Assembly: GCF_003028415.1 (NCBI RefSeq)
Contig: NZ_PYSV01000001.1
Span: forward strand, 62,001-126,000
DNA length: 64,000 nucleotides
Reading direction: 5' to 3'
From: Deinococcus arcticus
GTDB lineage: Bacteria > Deinococcota > Deinococci > Deinococcales > Deinococcaceae
The position numbers were made by a program, and so were the translations under genes. Under the pieces are notes generated by a model. It did not search any database, had not been told where the DNA came from, and saw only the letters and a list, made by a program, of their open reading frames with translations. Below, one piece after another: positions 1 to 11,469 of this stretch; the first letter of the stretch is position 1; every line of letters starts with the position of its first letter.

Positions 1-41
1 CGGTGCTCTCTTGCAAAGTCGTAACGTGAGGTGCAACGTCC

Positions 42-45
<4 letters not shown>
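1..45. repeat. family D structured repeat, copy D1 (cut by window edge)
   Basis: The segment matches the inner part and one end of three other copies in the window (21382-21510, 31762-31911, 61988-62116). Shared blocks include CGGTGCTCTC, GCAAAGTCGTAACGTGAG and GCAACGTCCTTAG. Only one end of the element is inside the window. The terminal CTTAG holds the TAA stop (minus strand, 42-44) of the neighbouring ATP-binding protein, so the element forms the 3' end of that gene. Confidence 0.8.
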
Positions 46-1799
<1,754 letters not shown>

Positions 1800-1806
1800 A
1801 ATCGGG

Positions 1807-1812
1807 CAGTAT
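1807..1812 (-). promoter_or_regulatory. -10 box for leaderless AlbA_2-type gene
   Basis: TATACT on the minus strand is followed by 7 bases and then the GTG at 1799, the spacing expected when transcription starts at the start codon. It is one of about 20 such arrangements in the window. Confidence 0.6.
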
Positions 1813-1851
1813 ACCGCCGCCCCCGGTGAACGGCAGGTCCTGGCAGACGCT

Positions 1852-2283
1852 TCAGGGGACCGGGCTGAGCCAGTGCCGCTCGGGCCGCGCGCCCTCCCCC
1901 TGCAGCCACACCAGCGCGGCGCGCCGGCCCACCCCCCAGACGATGGCCACCTGCCCAGAGGCGCGGCCCAGCGCCGCCGCTTCCCGCAGGGGAACGCCGC
2001 GCAGCAGCAGGCTGGGTTCGGCGTGGGGGCCGCTGCCATTGACCGTCTCCAGCGGGGCCCAGCGGGCGGCCTGTTGCCGCAGGCGCGCCTGGGCCGACAC
2101 GTTCTCGGCCCGGCTCTGGGGCTGCGCGCCCGGATTGTAGGCGGTTATCATGGCCCAGCGCCCACCCGGGGGCGCCCAGGGCGGCCGGTGGCCCGGCTGG
2201 GTGCCCTGCAGGGTCACGCGCTCACCGCCCAGGCCGTAATGCGCTCCCAGAAAGGCCGCGCGCAGGCCAGCGTCCGGCGCCAT
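1852..2283 (-). CDS. DUF3293 family protein
   Basis: 143 residues. The pattern [62 protein letters not shown] and AALVWL is that of DUF3293, a small cytosolic family of unknown function. An ORF in this frame extends further upstream, but that part is only a shadow of the exported-protein gene, so I start at the ATG at 2283. It begins 2 bases after the preceding stop, pointing to an operon with truD. No catalytic motif is evident. Confidence 0.75.
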   Translation of the reverse strand: MAPDAGLRAAFLGAHYGLGGERVTLQGTQPGHRPPWAPPGGRWAMITAYNPGAQPQSRAENVSAQARLRQQAARWAPLETVNGSGPHAEPSLLLRGVPLREAAALGRASGQVAIVWGVGRRAALVWLQGEGARPERHWLSPVP

Positions 2284-2285
2284 GC

Positions 2286-2666
2286 TCAGCGGGCCACCGT
2301 GGCCATCAGATTGGTGATCTGGGTGTTGCGGTAGCGCAGCACGAGGCTGACCTTCTGCCCCACCTTGAAGTTGCCCCCCAGCACCACGCGGTAGCTGCTG
2401 CCGGTGCCCAGGTTCAGCACGCCCGGCACCGGCAGGGTGCCCACCACCTCGCAGCGCGGCGTGCAGCGCAGCATGCGCGCGCGGCCCACGCTGCTCCAGA
2501 CCCCGGTGAGTTCGTCGGTGCGGCTGACGCGCAGGGCGCCGCTGAGCAGCGCGCCGCCGTGGGTCAGTTTCAGGGTCAGGGTGGGGGTGGCGCCCTGGGC
2601 CGGCGTGGTACCCAGGCACAGCAGCGCCGCCAGCGCTACGCGGGACCAGAGGAAACGGGATCTCAT
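2286..2666 (-). CDS. small exported protein of unknown function
   Basis: 126 residues with a clear Sec signal peptide (MRSRFLW, hydrophobic ALAALLCLG, cleavage near AQG-A at about residue 26). The mature part is rich in beta-strand-like segments and has two cysteines (LRCTPRCEV) that could form a disulfide. I do not recognise a family. The ATG overlaps the truD stop as ATGA, and the DUF3293 start follows 2 bases after its own stop, so the three are probably cotranscribed. Confidence 0.7.
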   Translation of the reverse strand: MRSRFLWSRVALAALLCLGTTPAQGATPTLTLKLTHGGALLSGALRVSRTDELTGVWSSVGRARMLRCTPRCEVVGTLPVPGVLNLGTGSSYRVVLGGNFKVGQKVSLVLRYRNTQITNLMATVAR

Positions 2667-3733
2667 GCGCTCACTCCTTCATCTTCAGGCTCGCTGTCCA
2701 CGGCGTCCGGCGTGTCCACCTGGGTTTTCATGATCTCGCGCAGCACGCTGGTGGCAAAACTGCCGCGCGGCAGGACAAAGGCCAGCGTGTAGCCGTCCTC
2801 TTCAGGCTGCACGCTGGCCTCGTCCAGAAACACCCGCGTCAGGCGGCGGTCGCCCTTGCGCGACAGGAACATCTCCGGGCTCAGGCCCAGCGCGCCCAGG
2901 GCCGCCTGTTCCAGTTCGCCGGCGTCGCCGCCCAGGGAGCGCACCTTCTTGCCAAACAGCGTACCGGTGGCGCTGACCTCGCCCCGGGCGGCCCGGGCAG
3001 ACTCGGCGGCGGCGTCCTCCACCTGAAACACGCCGCCCGTGTCGTGCTTCTTGGCCATGTCGCCGCGCAGCAGGGCGTCAAAGACCCCGCGTTCCAGCCG
3101 CAGGCTGACAAAGGCATTGAACACCACACTCTGCAGGGCGGTGGTCAGAAAGCGGCGCACCCGGGGGTCGCGCACCCGTGACTCGCCGCGCACCACACGC
3201 AGGCCCTCTTCGGCATTCAGGCCGCCCAGCCCGAAGCGCTGCGGGCCGAAGTAGTTGGGCACGCCGCGCAAGCGCAGCTGCTCCAGCAGGCGCGCGGCGG
3301 GCTCGGCCTGCCCCGGCGCCCCGCGCACCCGCACCACGAAGCGGTTGCCCCGCAGGTGGCCCAGGCCCAGCTTGTTGGTGTGGCGGGTGACCTGCACCAC
3401 CTGCACGCCCTCCAGGGCAAACTGGCCCAGGCGGTCCTCATAGCGTGCGGGCAGGCTCAGCCACTGGGTGGTCACCGCGTGGCGGTCCTTGAGGCCGGCC
3501 ACCCCCACATCGCGGTCACGCACCCCCAGTTGGGTGCCCAGTTCGCGCAGCACATGCGCGGTGGTATGGCCGCGCTTTTCCACCTGAATGAACAGGTGAT
3601 CGCCCTCACCGGACAGGGGGTAGGCGGGCAGCTCCTCCACCCGAAAATCCTCGGGGTGTTGCCGCAGCGTGCCGCCCGTGCCCGCATCCATTGTCAGGGC
3701 GCGCAGCGCCGACCAGTCAAACACCAGACTCAC
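2663..3733 (-). CDS. truD: tRNA pseudouridine(13) synthase TruD
   Basis: 356 residues, normal for TruD, which converts U13 of tRNA(Glu) to pseudouridine. The N-terminus carries the [13 protein letters not shown] signature. The catalytic motif is [11 protein letters not shown] with Asp83, followed by [18 protein letters not shown] and YFGPQRFG. The GTG start at 3733 follows a TATGGT -10-like box by 9 bases, so the RNA is probably leaderless or nearly so. It is the first gene of a run continuing into the exported protein and DUF3293. Confidence 0.95.
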   Translation of the reverse strand: MSLVFDWSALRALTMDAGTGGTLRQHPEDFRVEELPAYPLSGEGDHLFIQVEKRGHTTAHVLRELGTQLGVRDRDVGVAGLKDRHAVTTQWLSLPARYEDRLGQFALEGVQVVQVTRHTNKLGLGHLRGNRFVVRVRGAPGQAEPAARLLEQLRLRGVPNYFGPQRFGLGGLNAEEGLRVVRGESRVRDPRVRRFLTTALQSVVFNAFVSLRLERGVFDALLRGDMAKKHDTGGVFQVEDAAAESARAARGEVSATGTLFGKKVRSLGGDAGELEQAALGALGLSPEMFLSRKGDRRLTRVFLDEASVQPEEDGYTLAFVLPRGSFATSVLREIMKTQVDTPDAVDSEPEDEGVSA

Positions 3734-3877
3734 GATCTGCCCACCATAGCCCGCGCTTCTCAGAGCGGCGTGAGAACGGCCGGTGGGGCAGGGGTGAAAA
3801 ATAGGGCGCAGGTGGGGAAGGGCGCAGGCGCATGCTGGAGGCAGGGGAGAGGCCCGCCCCGGTCTGGCTGGGCGCCC

Positions 3878-4678
3878 TCAGTTCAGCACGCGGGTTTCGG
3901 CGTAGGCGGTGGGGGTCCAGTCGGCGCGGAACAGGTGGGGGGTGCCGGGCGTGCGCGCGGCGGCGTACCACACCCGCACCCCCGAATCGTAGGCCGACAC
4001 CGGCAGCACGGCCTCCTGCCCGGCGGCCAGTTCGGCCAGCGGCTGGCCCTGTTCACTGCGCACGCGGTACCACGCATTCACCCCGGCCGGCGACCAGCCC
4101 GCCAGGTGCAGGCGCGCGCCGGAAATGTTGCGCAGATGCGCGCCGCGCGCCGAGAGCGTGACGCTGAGTTCGGGCCAGGGCGGCGTAACGGGCGCTTTCC
4201 AGCGGGCCGCGAAGCCCAGCGCCAGCGGGGCAGGTTGGCGCCGGAACAGCGCGGCACTCAGGAGCCCGGCCGCACTGGAAAGCAGCACCACCAGCGTGAC
4301 GAAAAAGGTGAATGAACTGAGGCCGCTGCGCTGCAGGCTGGCCGTCAGGGCCCCGCCCACCACCAGCCCCACCAGCGGCCACGCCACCTGCGGCCGGTCC
4401 GGGGCCGGGCGAAAGGCCCCGGGCCCGTATTCGGCCAGCAGCAGCAGCGCCGCGCCCAGCCCGAACAGGGCCGGCACGTCCAGTACCGGGGCCAGCAGCA
4501 GCAGCCCCACACCCGGCGGCGCCCACCACGCGGTGGCCGGGCGCCACTGTCGCCGCGCGGCCACGCCCACGCGCCCCAGCCAGTAGGCGGCGATCAGGGT
4601 GCCCACCACGGCCAGGGCCGGGCTCAGTTCACCCGGCGTTCCCAGCAGCGGCCACGCGGCGTTCAGGTCACTCGTCAC
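3878..4678 (-). CDS. multi-pass membrane protein with soluble C-terminal domain
   Basis: 266 residues from the GTG at 4678, which overlaps the end of moaB by 11 bases. About five hydrophobic segments occupy the N-terminal two thirds ([74 protein letters not shown]). An extracytoplasmic-looking beta-rich domain of about 100 residues follows. I do not recognise a family. The overlap implies cotranscription with moaB, but no functional link is evident. Confidence 0.65.
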   Translation of the reverse strand: MTSDLNAAWPLLGTPGELSPALAVVGTLIAAYWLGRVGVAARRQWRPATAWWAPPGVGLLLLAPVLDVPALFGLGAALLLLAEYGPGAFRPAPDRPQVAWPLVGLVVGGALTASLQRSGLSSFTFFVTLVVLLSSAAGLLSAALFRRQPAPLALGFAARWKAPVTPPWPELSVTLSARGAHLRNISGARLHLAGWSPAGVNAWYRVRSEQGQPLAELAAGQEAVLPVSAYDSGVRVWYAAARTPGTPHLFRADWTPTAYAETRVLN

Positions 4679-5333
4679 GGCCGCCCTTGCGGTGGCGCCC
4701 AATGCCGGTGGCCACCCCGCCCCCGGTGCCCGGCGCGGGCGGAGTGGCCACCGGCACCGCCGACGTAACTCCCGGCAGTACCCCGGGCTGGGCCTGCCGC
4801 TCAATCTCGTAGGCCAGATGCCCGATCTCGTCTTTCAGAATGCCGTCCCAGGCAGTCTTGACAGCGTTGAGGCTGCCGGGCATGGCAAACACCACCGCGC
4901 CGCGCACCAGTCCCGCCACCGCGCGCGAGAGCATGGCCGCGCCGCCCACCTGCTGGTAGCTGAGCATGCGAAACAGCTCGCCGAAGCCGGGAATGGGCTT
5001 GGTAATCAGGCTCTCGACCACCGGCACGGTCACGTCCCGCCCGGTGATGCCGGTGCCGCCGGAGCACAGCACCACGGTGGCTTCGCGCGTAAAGGGCACC
5101 AGGGCCGAGCGGATCTCCACCGCGTCGTCACGCACCACGCGGTAGGCGACAACCTCGTGACCGGCGGCCTGCAGCTCGGCCCGCAGGTAGGCGCCGCTTT
5201 CGTCGGTCTCGGGGGTGCGGGTGTCACTCACCGTCAGCACCGCCACCCGCACCGCACGGGGCGCGCGCTGGCGGTGGCTGGCGGCGCCGGTGTCGGGGGA
5301 GGTGGGCGCTTGCGGGCCGCGAGGCTGGGTCAT
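4668..5333 (-). CDS. moaB: MoaB/Mog-type molybdenum cofactor biosynthesis protein
   Basis: 221 residues with the MoCF-binding fold. Visible motifs are [10 protein letters not shown] near the start, [18 protein letters not shown] (the GGTG motif of molybdopterin adenylyltransferases), [13 protein letters not shown] and [18 protein letters not shown]. The role is adenylylation of molybdopterin before metal insertion. The N-terminal 28 and C-terminal 45 residues are low-complexity extensions. A TATGCT -10 box lies 6 bases before the ATG. Confidence 0.9.
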   Translation of the reverse strand: MTQPRGPQAPTSPDTGAASHRQRAPRAVRVAVLTVSDTRTPETDESGAYLRAELQAAGHEVVAYRVVRDDAVEIRSALVPFTREATVVLCSGGTGITGRDVTVPVVESLITKPIPGFGELFRMLSYQQVGGAAMLSRAVAGLVRGAVVFAMPGSLNAVKTAWDGILKDEIGHLAYEIERQAQPGVLPGVTSAVPVATPPAPGTGGGVATGIGRHRKGGRDE

Positions 5334-5339
5334 GCCCCC

Positions 5340-5345
5340 AGCATA
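5340..5345 (-). promoter_or_regulatory. -10 box for leaderless moaB
   Basis: TATGCT on the minus strand, 6 bases before the moaB ATG at 5333. No Shine-Dalgarno sequence fits between. Confidence 0.55.
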
Positions 5346-5403
5346 GAGTGCGGCGCGCTGCCCCAGAGTCGGGTCTGGGGGCCCCCTTTTGGGCCGGTGG
5401 CCC

Positions 5404-6266
5404 TCAGCCGGGGCCGGCGCTCAGCACGCTGCGCGGGGCTTCGGGCAGGGCGGCGCGGTCGCTGCGGCGCAGGGCGCTGCGCGGGCGGCGCAGCAGCAGC
5501 GCCAGATACACCTGCGCCTGCTGCTCCAGAAAGTCGCGGTAACCGTGGTCATGGCCGCTGCGCACGCACTCCAGGGCCAGCAGGTCCAGCTGACCGCTCA
5601 GCTGCTCCAGTGCCAGAAAACGCGCGGCGCTGACCCCGCTGTTGCCCAGCACCTCACGCATGCTGTCCAGGCGTTCGGGGGCGCGCAGCAGCGCGCGGGC
5701 GGCCCGTTTCACATTGGGGTCGGCCAGGGTCAGGGTGCAGGCGCGGCAGGGCTGCTCACTGCTGGCCTCACCGCACACCGGGCAGGGGCGCCAGCCCTGT
5801 TCCTCGCGCCACTTTCTGGCCCGGGTGATGGCCTCGGCGGCGCGCAACACCGCCGGTTTCAGGTCGTCGCTGACGCCCTGGGCCAGTTGCCGCGCCCGCG
5901 CCCGGTCCGGGGCCGGCAGGGGCGGCGGCGTGACCGGCGCGGGCTGCTCACGCACGGTGCCCACACTGAAGCGGATCTCGCTCAGGGGCGCGCTGCCCTC
6001 GCCCAGCAGGGCGTTGAGGGCCTTGAGAAAGTGGTGGCGCTGCATGCTGAGGTGGTGGGCAGTGGCGCTGTCTCGCACCTCCACAAACAGGGTGCTGCCC
6101 TGCTGGCTGCGCGGCCGGGTCAGCCGGGCAATGTCCGGGCCCACCGCCTGCGGCCACAGCAGGATGGCGCGGGCGCGCTGAATGCCCCGGGTCAGGCGGG
6201 CGGTGCCCAGGGTCGCGCCCATCAGGTCACCCAGGCGCAGCGGGCCGCTCAGGCGGCGGCCCCGGG

Positions 6267-6270
<4 letters not shown>
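5404..6270 (-). CDS. dciA: DciA-like DUF721 protein with zinc-ribbon extension
   Basis: 288 residues. The N-terminal 110 residues fit DUF721/DciA ([41 protein letters not shown]), the replicative-helicase loading factor of bacteria lacking DnaC. Unlike minimal DciA proteins it continues with about 170 residues carrying a Cys4 cluster (C163, C166, C175, C178). The ATG overlaps the recF stop as ATGA. This recF-dciA coupling also supports a replication or repair role. Confidence is high for DUF721 and moderate for DciA function. Confidence 0.8.
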
Positions 6271-7385
<1,115 letters not shown>

Positions 7386-7391
7386 CCTCCC

Positions 7392-7397
7392 ATTCTA
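7392..7397 (-). promoter_or_regulatory. -10 box for leaderless recF
   Basis: TAGAAT on the minus strand, 6 bases before the GTG start at 7385. The recF and thioesterase starts face away from each other across an 84-base intergenic region. Confidence 0.6.
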
Positions 7398-7456
7398 GGC
7401 GCCCCCCGGCCATCTTCAGCGGCGCGCGCCGCCATTGGGCGTGCCTTCATGCGCGG

Positions 7457-7462
7457 TAGGCT
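7457..7462 (+). promoter_or_regulatory. -10 box for leaderless thioesterase gene
   Basis: TAGGCT ends 7 bases before the ATG at 7470, which selects that start over the upstream in-frame ATG. Confidence 0.5.
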
Positions 7463-7469
7463 GGGCGGC

Positions 7470-7895
<426 letters not shown>

Positions 7896-7898
7896 CCG

Positions 7899-8543
7899 GT
7901 GCCCACCGCCGCTGTTTTCCTGCGCAGCCCCGACCCCCTGACGCGTGAGGTGGCGCGCGCCTACGCCGGGGGCGCCTTTCTGATGGACAACGGGGACGGC
8001 CTGCAGTTCTACACCACGCCGCGCCGCGCCCTGGTGCCCCTGAGCGCCGGGGCGGGGTTGCATGTGCCCCGTCGCCTGCAGCGCGACCTGAAACACTTTG
8101 AACTGCGCGTGAATACGGCGTTCCCCGAGGTGCTGGCCGGGTGCCGGGGCGAGCTACCGGGCAGCCCGCCCCGCGACGGGCAGTGGATCAGCGGCGAGCT
8201 GGCCGCCATTTACCTGCACCTGCGTGCGGCGGGGCTGGCCCATTCCTTTGAGGCGTGGCGCGGCGGCGAACTGGCGGGCGGCGTGCTGGGGCTGGCGCTG
8301 GGCGGCGCCTTTCTGGCCGAGAGCAAGTTTCACCGGCAGACCAACGGCAGCAAGGCGGCGCTGATTGGGCTGGCGGGCCGCTTGCATACACGCGGTTTTG
8401 CCCTGCTGGACGCCCAGATTCAGAGCCCCCATCTGGCCACCCTGGGCGTGCGCGAGGTGGGCAGCCGCGCGTACCACGCCCAGTTGAAAGCGGCCCTGGA
8501 ACTGGACGTGGCGCTGGAGGGCGAAGACGCCCCCGCGTCCTGA
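7899..8543 (+). CDS. aat: leucyl/phenylalanyl-tRNA-protein transferase
   Basis: 214 residues from a GTG start. Family motifs include GAFLMDNGDGLQFYTTPRRALVPL, WISGELAAIYLHLRAAGLAHSFEAW, GGVLGLALGGAFLAESKF and NGSKAALIGLAGRL, then LLDAQIQSPHLATLG. The enzyme adds Leu or Phe to N-terminal Arg/Lys, creating N-degrons for ClpS/ClpAP. The usual ESMFSR motif reads ESKFHR here. It starts 3 bases after the thioesterase stop, so the two are cotranscribed. Confidence 0.92.
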   Translation: MPTAAVFLRSPDPLTREVARAYAGGAFLMDNGDGLQFYTTPRRALVPLSAGAGLHVPRRLQRDLKHFELRVNTAFPEVLAGCRGELPGSPPRDGQWISGELAAIYLHLRAAGLAHSFEAWRGGELAGGVLGLALGGAFLAESKFHRQTNGSKAALIGLAGRLHTRGFALLDAQIQSPHLATLGVREVGSRAYHAQLKAALELDVALEGEDAPAS

Positions 8544-8704
8544 AGTCCGGCTGGGGGTTGGGGTCTTTGCCCCTAATCACACGGCACTTCCAAAAACAAG
8601 CCTGTTTCCTGGCCGGGGCCGGGCCTAGCGTGGGGGCACCTCGACATTCAAGCAGCGCGAGGCACAGCGGCAGGTGGCGTGCGTCCTGCCCAGGAGGACT
8701 CTAT

Positions 8705-8842
8705 ATGTTCAAGAAAGCAGTGTTTGCGGTGGTGGCGGCCCTGGTGCTGGGCGGCAGTGTGGGCGCGTCCTACGGTCCCTTTCCGCCCCGTGGCCCCGAT
8801 GAATGCGGAAAGCCCGGCTGGCCCCCCTGCCAGCTGAAGTAA
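8705..8842 (+). CDS. 45-residue exported peptide
   Basis: The ATG at 8705 follows an AGGAGG Shine-Dalgarno at 8691-8696 with suitable spacing. The peptide starts MFKKAVFAVVAALVLGG, a complete short signal peptide with likely cleavage near GAS-Y at about residue 22. The mature part of about 23 residues is proline/glycine-rich with two cysteines (DECGKPGWPPC) that could form a disulfide loop. No family is recognised. It is a stand-alone gene with hairpins just downstream. Confidence 0.6.
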   Translation: MFKKAVFAVVAALVLGGSVGASYGPFPPRGPDECGKPGWPPCQLK

Positions 8843-8868
8843 CCTGGTCCCCCACCGGGCGCGGCGCA

Positions 8869-8930
8869 GTCAGGATGCCGCGCCCCGAGTGACCGCTGCA
8901 GGCCGCCTCCATGCTGGGGCGGCCTGCAGC
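8869..8930 (+). terminator. tandem hairpins after the 45-residue peptide gene
   Basis: Two hairpins follow the stop. The first is GGCGCGGC paired with GCCGCGCC (8 bp). The second is GCTGCAGGCCGCC at 8895-8907 paired with 8918-8930 (13 bp, perfect). There is no U tract, so termination is inferred from stem strength and position. Confidence 0.5.
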
Positions 8931-8960
8931 GTAGGGCAGAGTGAGCAGGCCTGCCCTTTC

Positions 8961-9083
8961 ATACGGCTTCCGAAAAATTTCGTAAGGATTACGAAATTTT
9001 TCCGACCGGAGGAAGGAGGACAAACGACGGATGTCCGGGCATTGGGCTGAAACAGCGCCGAAGGCGGGGAACATCCGGGAAGA
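8961..9083. repeat. family A repeat, copy A1 (3' part missing)
   Basis: It begins ATACGGCTTCCG, followed by an imperfect hairpin AAAAATTTCGTAA / TTACGAAATTTTT. It then matches copies at 29117-29256 and 61618-61772 through GACCGGAGGAAGGAGGA and AACAGCGCCGAAGGCGGGG. The CCGGATGTT arm and the closing terminal repeat seen in the other copies are absent. It lies 34 bases from the histidine kinase stop. Confidence 0.8.
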
Positions 9084-9116
9084 GGGGCAGAGACCACCAC
9101 CCGCACAGCCAGGGCT

Positions 9117-11462
9117 TTAAACGCCCAACTGCTCGGCCGGTGCGAGCGGCCCGGCAGGCTCGGCCGCCTCGGGGAAGGTGACGGTGAAGGTGGTGCCCTG
9201 CCCCAGGCGGGTGTCCACCAGAATGTCGCCGCCAAAATGCCCGGTCACGATGTCGTGAATGATAGACAGGCCCAGGCCGGTGCCCTTGCCCACCTCCTTG
9301 GTGGTGAACATGGGCTCGAAGATGCGCCCCAGCACGTCGCCGGGAATGCCGCTGCCGGTGTCCTCGACTTCCAGGGTGCGGGTGCCCTCCCGCACGGCAA
9401 AGCGCACCGTCACGTCGGCGCCGGGGGGGCAGGCATGAATGGCGTTTACCACCAGATTGGTCACCACCTGGGTCAGGCGGCCGGGCTCGCCCTGCAGGGT
9501 TACGCCCTCGCGCGGGCGCTCGAACAGCAGGTTCACCTTGGCAGCCCGGGCCTCGTGGGCCAGCATGGTCAGGGTATCTTCCACGCCCGCCACCGCGTCA
9601 AAGGTGCGGCGCTGCGACACGGTGTCGCGGGTATGGCCGCGAATCTTGCGGATAAAGTCGCCAATACGGGTCAGGTTGCGCTGCGCGGCGTCCACGCTGG
9701 CGGCCAGTTCGCGCGCAATCTCACGGTGGTCGTCGTCGGTGACCCCAGCGTGGCCCACCGAATCGCGGTATTCCTGCACCAGCCGCGTGGCCTCGTGCAG
9801 CTCGTTCAGGGTGGCGGCCAGCGGCGTGTTGATCTCGTGGGCCAGCCCGGCGGTCAGGCGGCCCAGGCCCGCCAGCTTCTCGCTGGACAGCAGCCGCGCC
9901 TGACTGGCCTGCAGCGCCGCCTCGGCGGCCCGGCGCTCGCTGATGTCGCGCTCCACACTCAGCAGCACCTCGCGGCCGTCCAGGGTCAGGAGTGCCAGAT
10001 TGATCTCCACCGGAAAAATGGTGCCGTCCTTGCGCAGCTGCTCGGATTCAAAGCGCAGGGTGCCGGCCTCGCGCACGCGGCGGCGAAACGCCTCGTTGGC
10101 CTGGGCATCGGCCAGCAGCGCCTGTCCGTTGGGCAGGGCCACGTAGGTGCTTTGGCCAATCAGTTCTCCGGGCGCGTAGCCCTTCATGCGCGCGGCCACC
10201 TCGTTGCAGTGAAGAATGGGCATGTCGCCGGCAAAGTCCACCAGCATCACGCCGTCCGGGGACGCCTCGAACAGCACCTCGAAGGTGCGGCGGCTTTCTT
10301 TGAGCGCCTGCTCGGACAGCACCCAGTCGGTCACGTCGCGCGAGTTCATGACCATGCCCTGCACGTCCGGGTCGTCCAGCAGGTTGGTGGCCACCCATTC
10401 CAGCCAGCGGTACTCACCGTCCCGGCGGCGAAAGCGGCTGGTCAGGCGCGAGGTCGTGCCCGGGCCGCCAAACACCGCCTTGGCGAACTCCGTGCGAATG
10501 GCCTCGTGTTCGTCCGGGTGCATGTGAGCCAGCACGTTCTCGCCCAGCACCTCTTCCTCGTCGTGGCCCAGCACCGCCTGCATGGCTGGGCTGGCGTAAC
10601 GCATCTTGCCGCCCGGGCTGATCACGGTGAGCAGGTCGCTGCTGCGCTGCACCAGGGCCCGGAACCGCCGCTCACTGGTGCGCAGCCGCGCCTCGGCCTG
10701 CAGGCGGGCCGTCACGTCGCGCACCATCAGCAGCGCCACGCCGGCGGCCGGGTCCAGGGGCTCGGCCGAGAGCAGCACGTCCCGCACCTCGCCGTCGGCC
10801 CGGTGCCACTGGGCATGCACGTCGCGCACCGCCGCGCCCGCCTTCAGGGCCGCCTGCAGGGTGCTGGCCTGCGCGGGGACCGGCCACAGCCCACCCTGCT
10901 CCTCCTGGGCGCGGTGTGCGGTGGGGGCAAAGACCGTGTCCAGACGCGCGCCCACCACCGCCCTGAACGCCGCATTGGCCTGCTGCACCTCGCCGCTGGC
11001 GGTGCTGACCAGGGCAATGCCCACCGGGCTGGCCTGAAACACCTTCTCGAAGCGGGTCAGGGCCGCCGCCAGGGCGTCTTGCTGCGCGCGCTCGGCGGTG
11101 ATGTCCAGCATCACGCCGCCCAGGGCCACCAGCTGCCCCTGTTCCATCAGCGGCGTGACCAGATCGCGCACCCAGACGGTGCGGTCACCCGCTGCCAGAA
11201 AGCGGTATTCCACCGAGGTGGGCTCGCCCGTGGCGAGGCTGTGGGCATGCGAGGCCAGCACCCGCGCCCGGTCCTCGGGGTGCAGGCGGCTGGCCCACAG
11301 CCCCGGGGCATTCAGCCACTCGTGCGGGGTAAAGCCCAGCAGCGTTTCCACCCAGGGCGACACGAAGGTGGCCCGCTGGGTCTGCGGATCGGCTTCCCAG
11401 ACCACGCCCTGCACCAGGGCTGCGAGGCGCGAGACGGCGCTCTGCTCGTTGAGCTGCGTCAT
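9117..11462 (-). CDS. hybrid-free sensor histidine kinase with four PAS domains
   Basis: 781 residues, no membrane segments, so a cytosolic sensor. Four PAS repeats lie at about 10-125, 135-255, 265-385 and 393-510, three ending in RDV/RDI-type PAC motifs. The kinase core follows: H-box LAGLAHEINTPLAATLNEL (His542), N-box NLVVNAIHACPPG, G1 VEDTGSGIP and G2 GKGTGLGLSI. The ATG at 11462 is 7 bases after the stop of the response-regulator/GGDEF gene, so the two probably form one unit. The signal is unknown. Confidence 0.92.
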   Translation of the reverse strand: MTQLNEQSAVSRLAALVQGVVWEADPQTQRATFVSPWVETLLGFTPHEWLNAPGLWASRLHPEDRARVLASHAHSLATGEPTSVEYRFLAAGDRTVWVRDLVTPLMEQGQLVALGGVMLDITAERAQQDALAAALTRFEKVFQASPVGIALVSTASGEVQQANAAFRAVVGARLDTVFAPTAHRAQEEQGGLWPVPAQASTLQAALKAGAAVRDVHAQWHRADGEVRDVLLSAEPLDPAAGVALLMVRDVTARLQAEARLRTSERRFRALVQRSSDLLTVISPGGKMRYASPAMQAVLGHDEEEVLGENVLAHMHPDEHEAIRTEFAKAVFGGPGTTSRLTSRFRRRDGEYRWLEWVATNLLDDPDVQGMVMNSRDVTDWVLSEQALKESRRTFEVLFEASPDGVMLVDFAGDMPILHCNEVAARMKGYAPGELIGQSTYVALPNGQALLADAQANEAFRRRVREAGTLRFESEQLRKDGTIFPVEINLALLTLDGREVLLSVERDISERRAAEAALQASQARLLSSEKLAGLGRLTAGLAHEINTPLAATLNELHEATRLVQEYRDSVGHAGVTDDDHREIARELAASVDAAQRNLTRIGDFIRKIRGHTRDTVSQRRTFDAVAGVEDTLTMLAHEARAAKVNLLFERPREGVTLQGEPGRLTQVVTNLVVNAIHACPPGADVTVRFAVREGTRTLEVEDTGSGIPGDVLGRIFEPMFTTKEVGKGTGLGLSIIHDIVTGHFGGDILVDTRLGQGTTFTVTFPEAAEPAGPLAPAEQLGV

Positions 11463-11469
11463 GGGGCCC

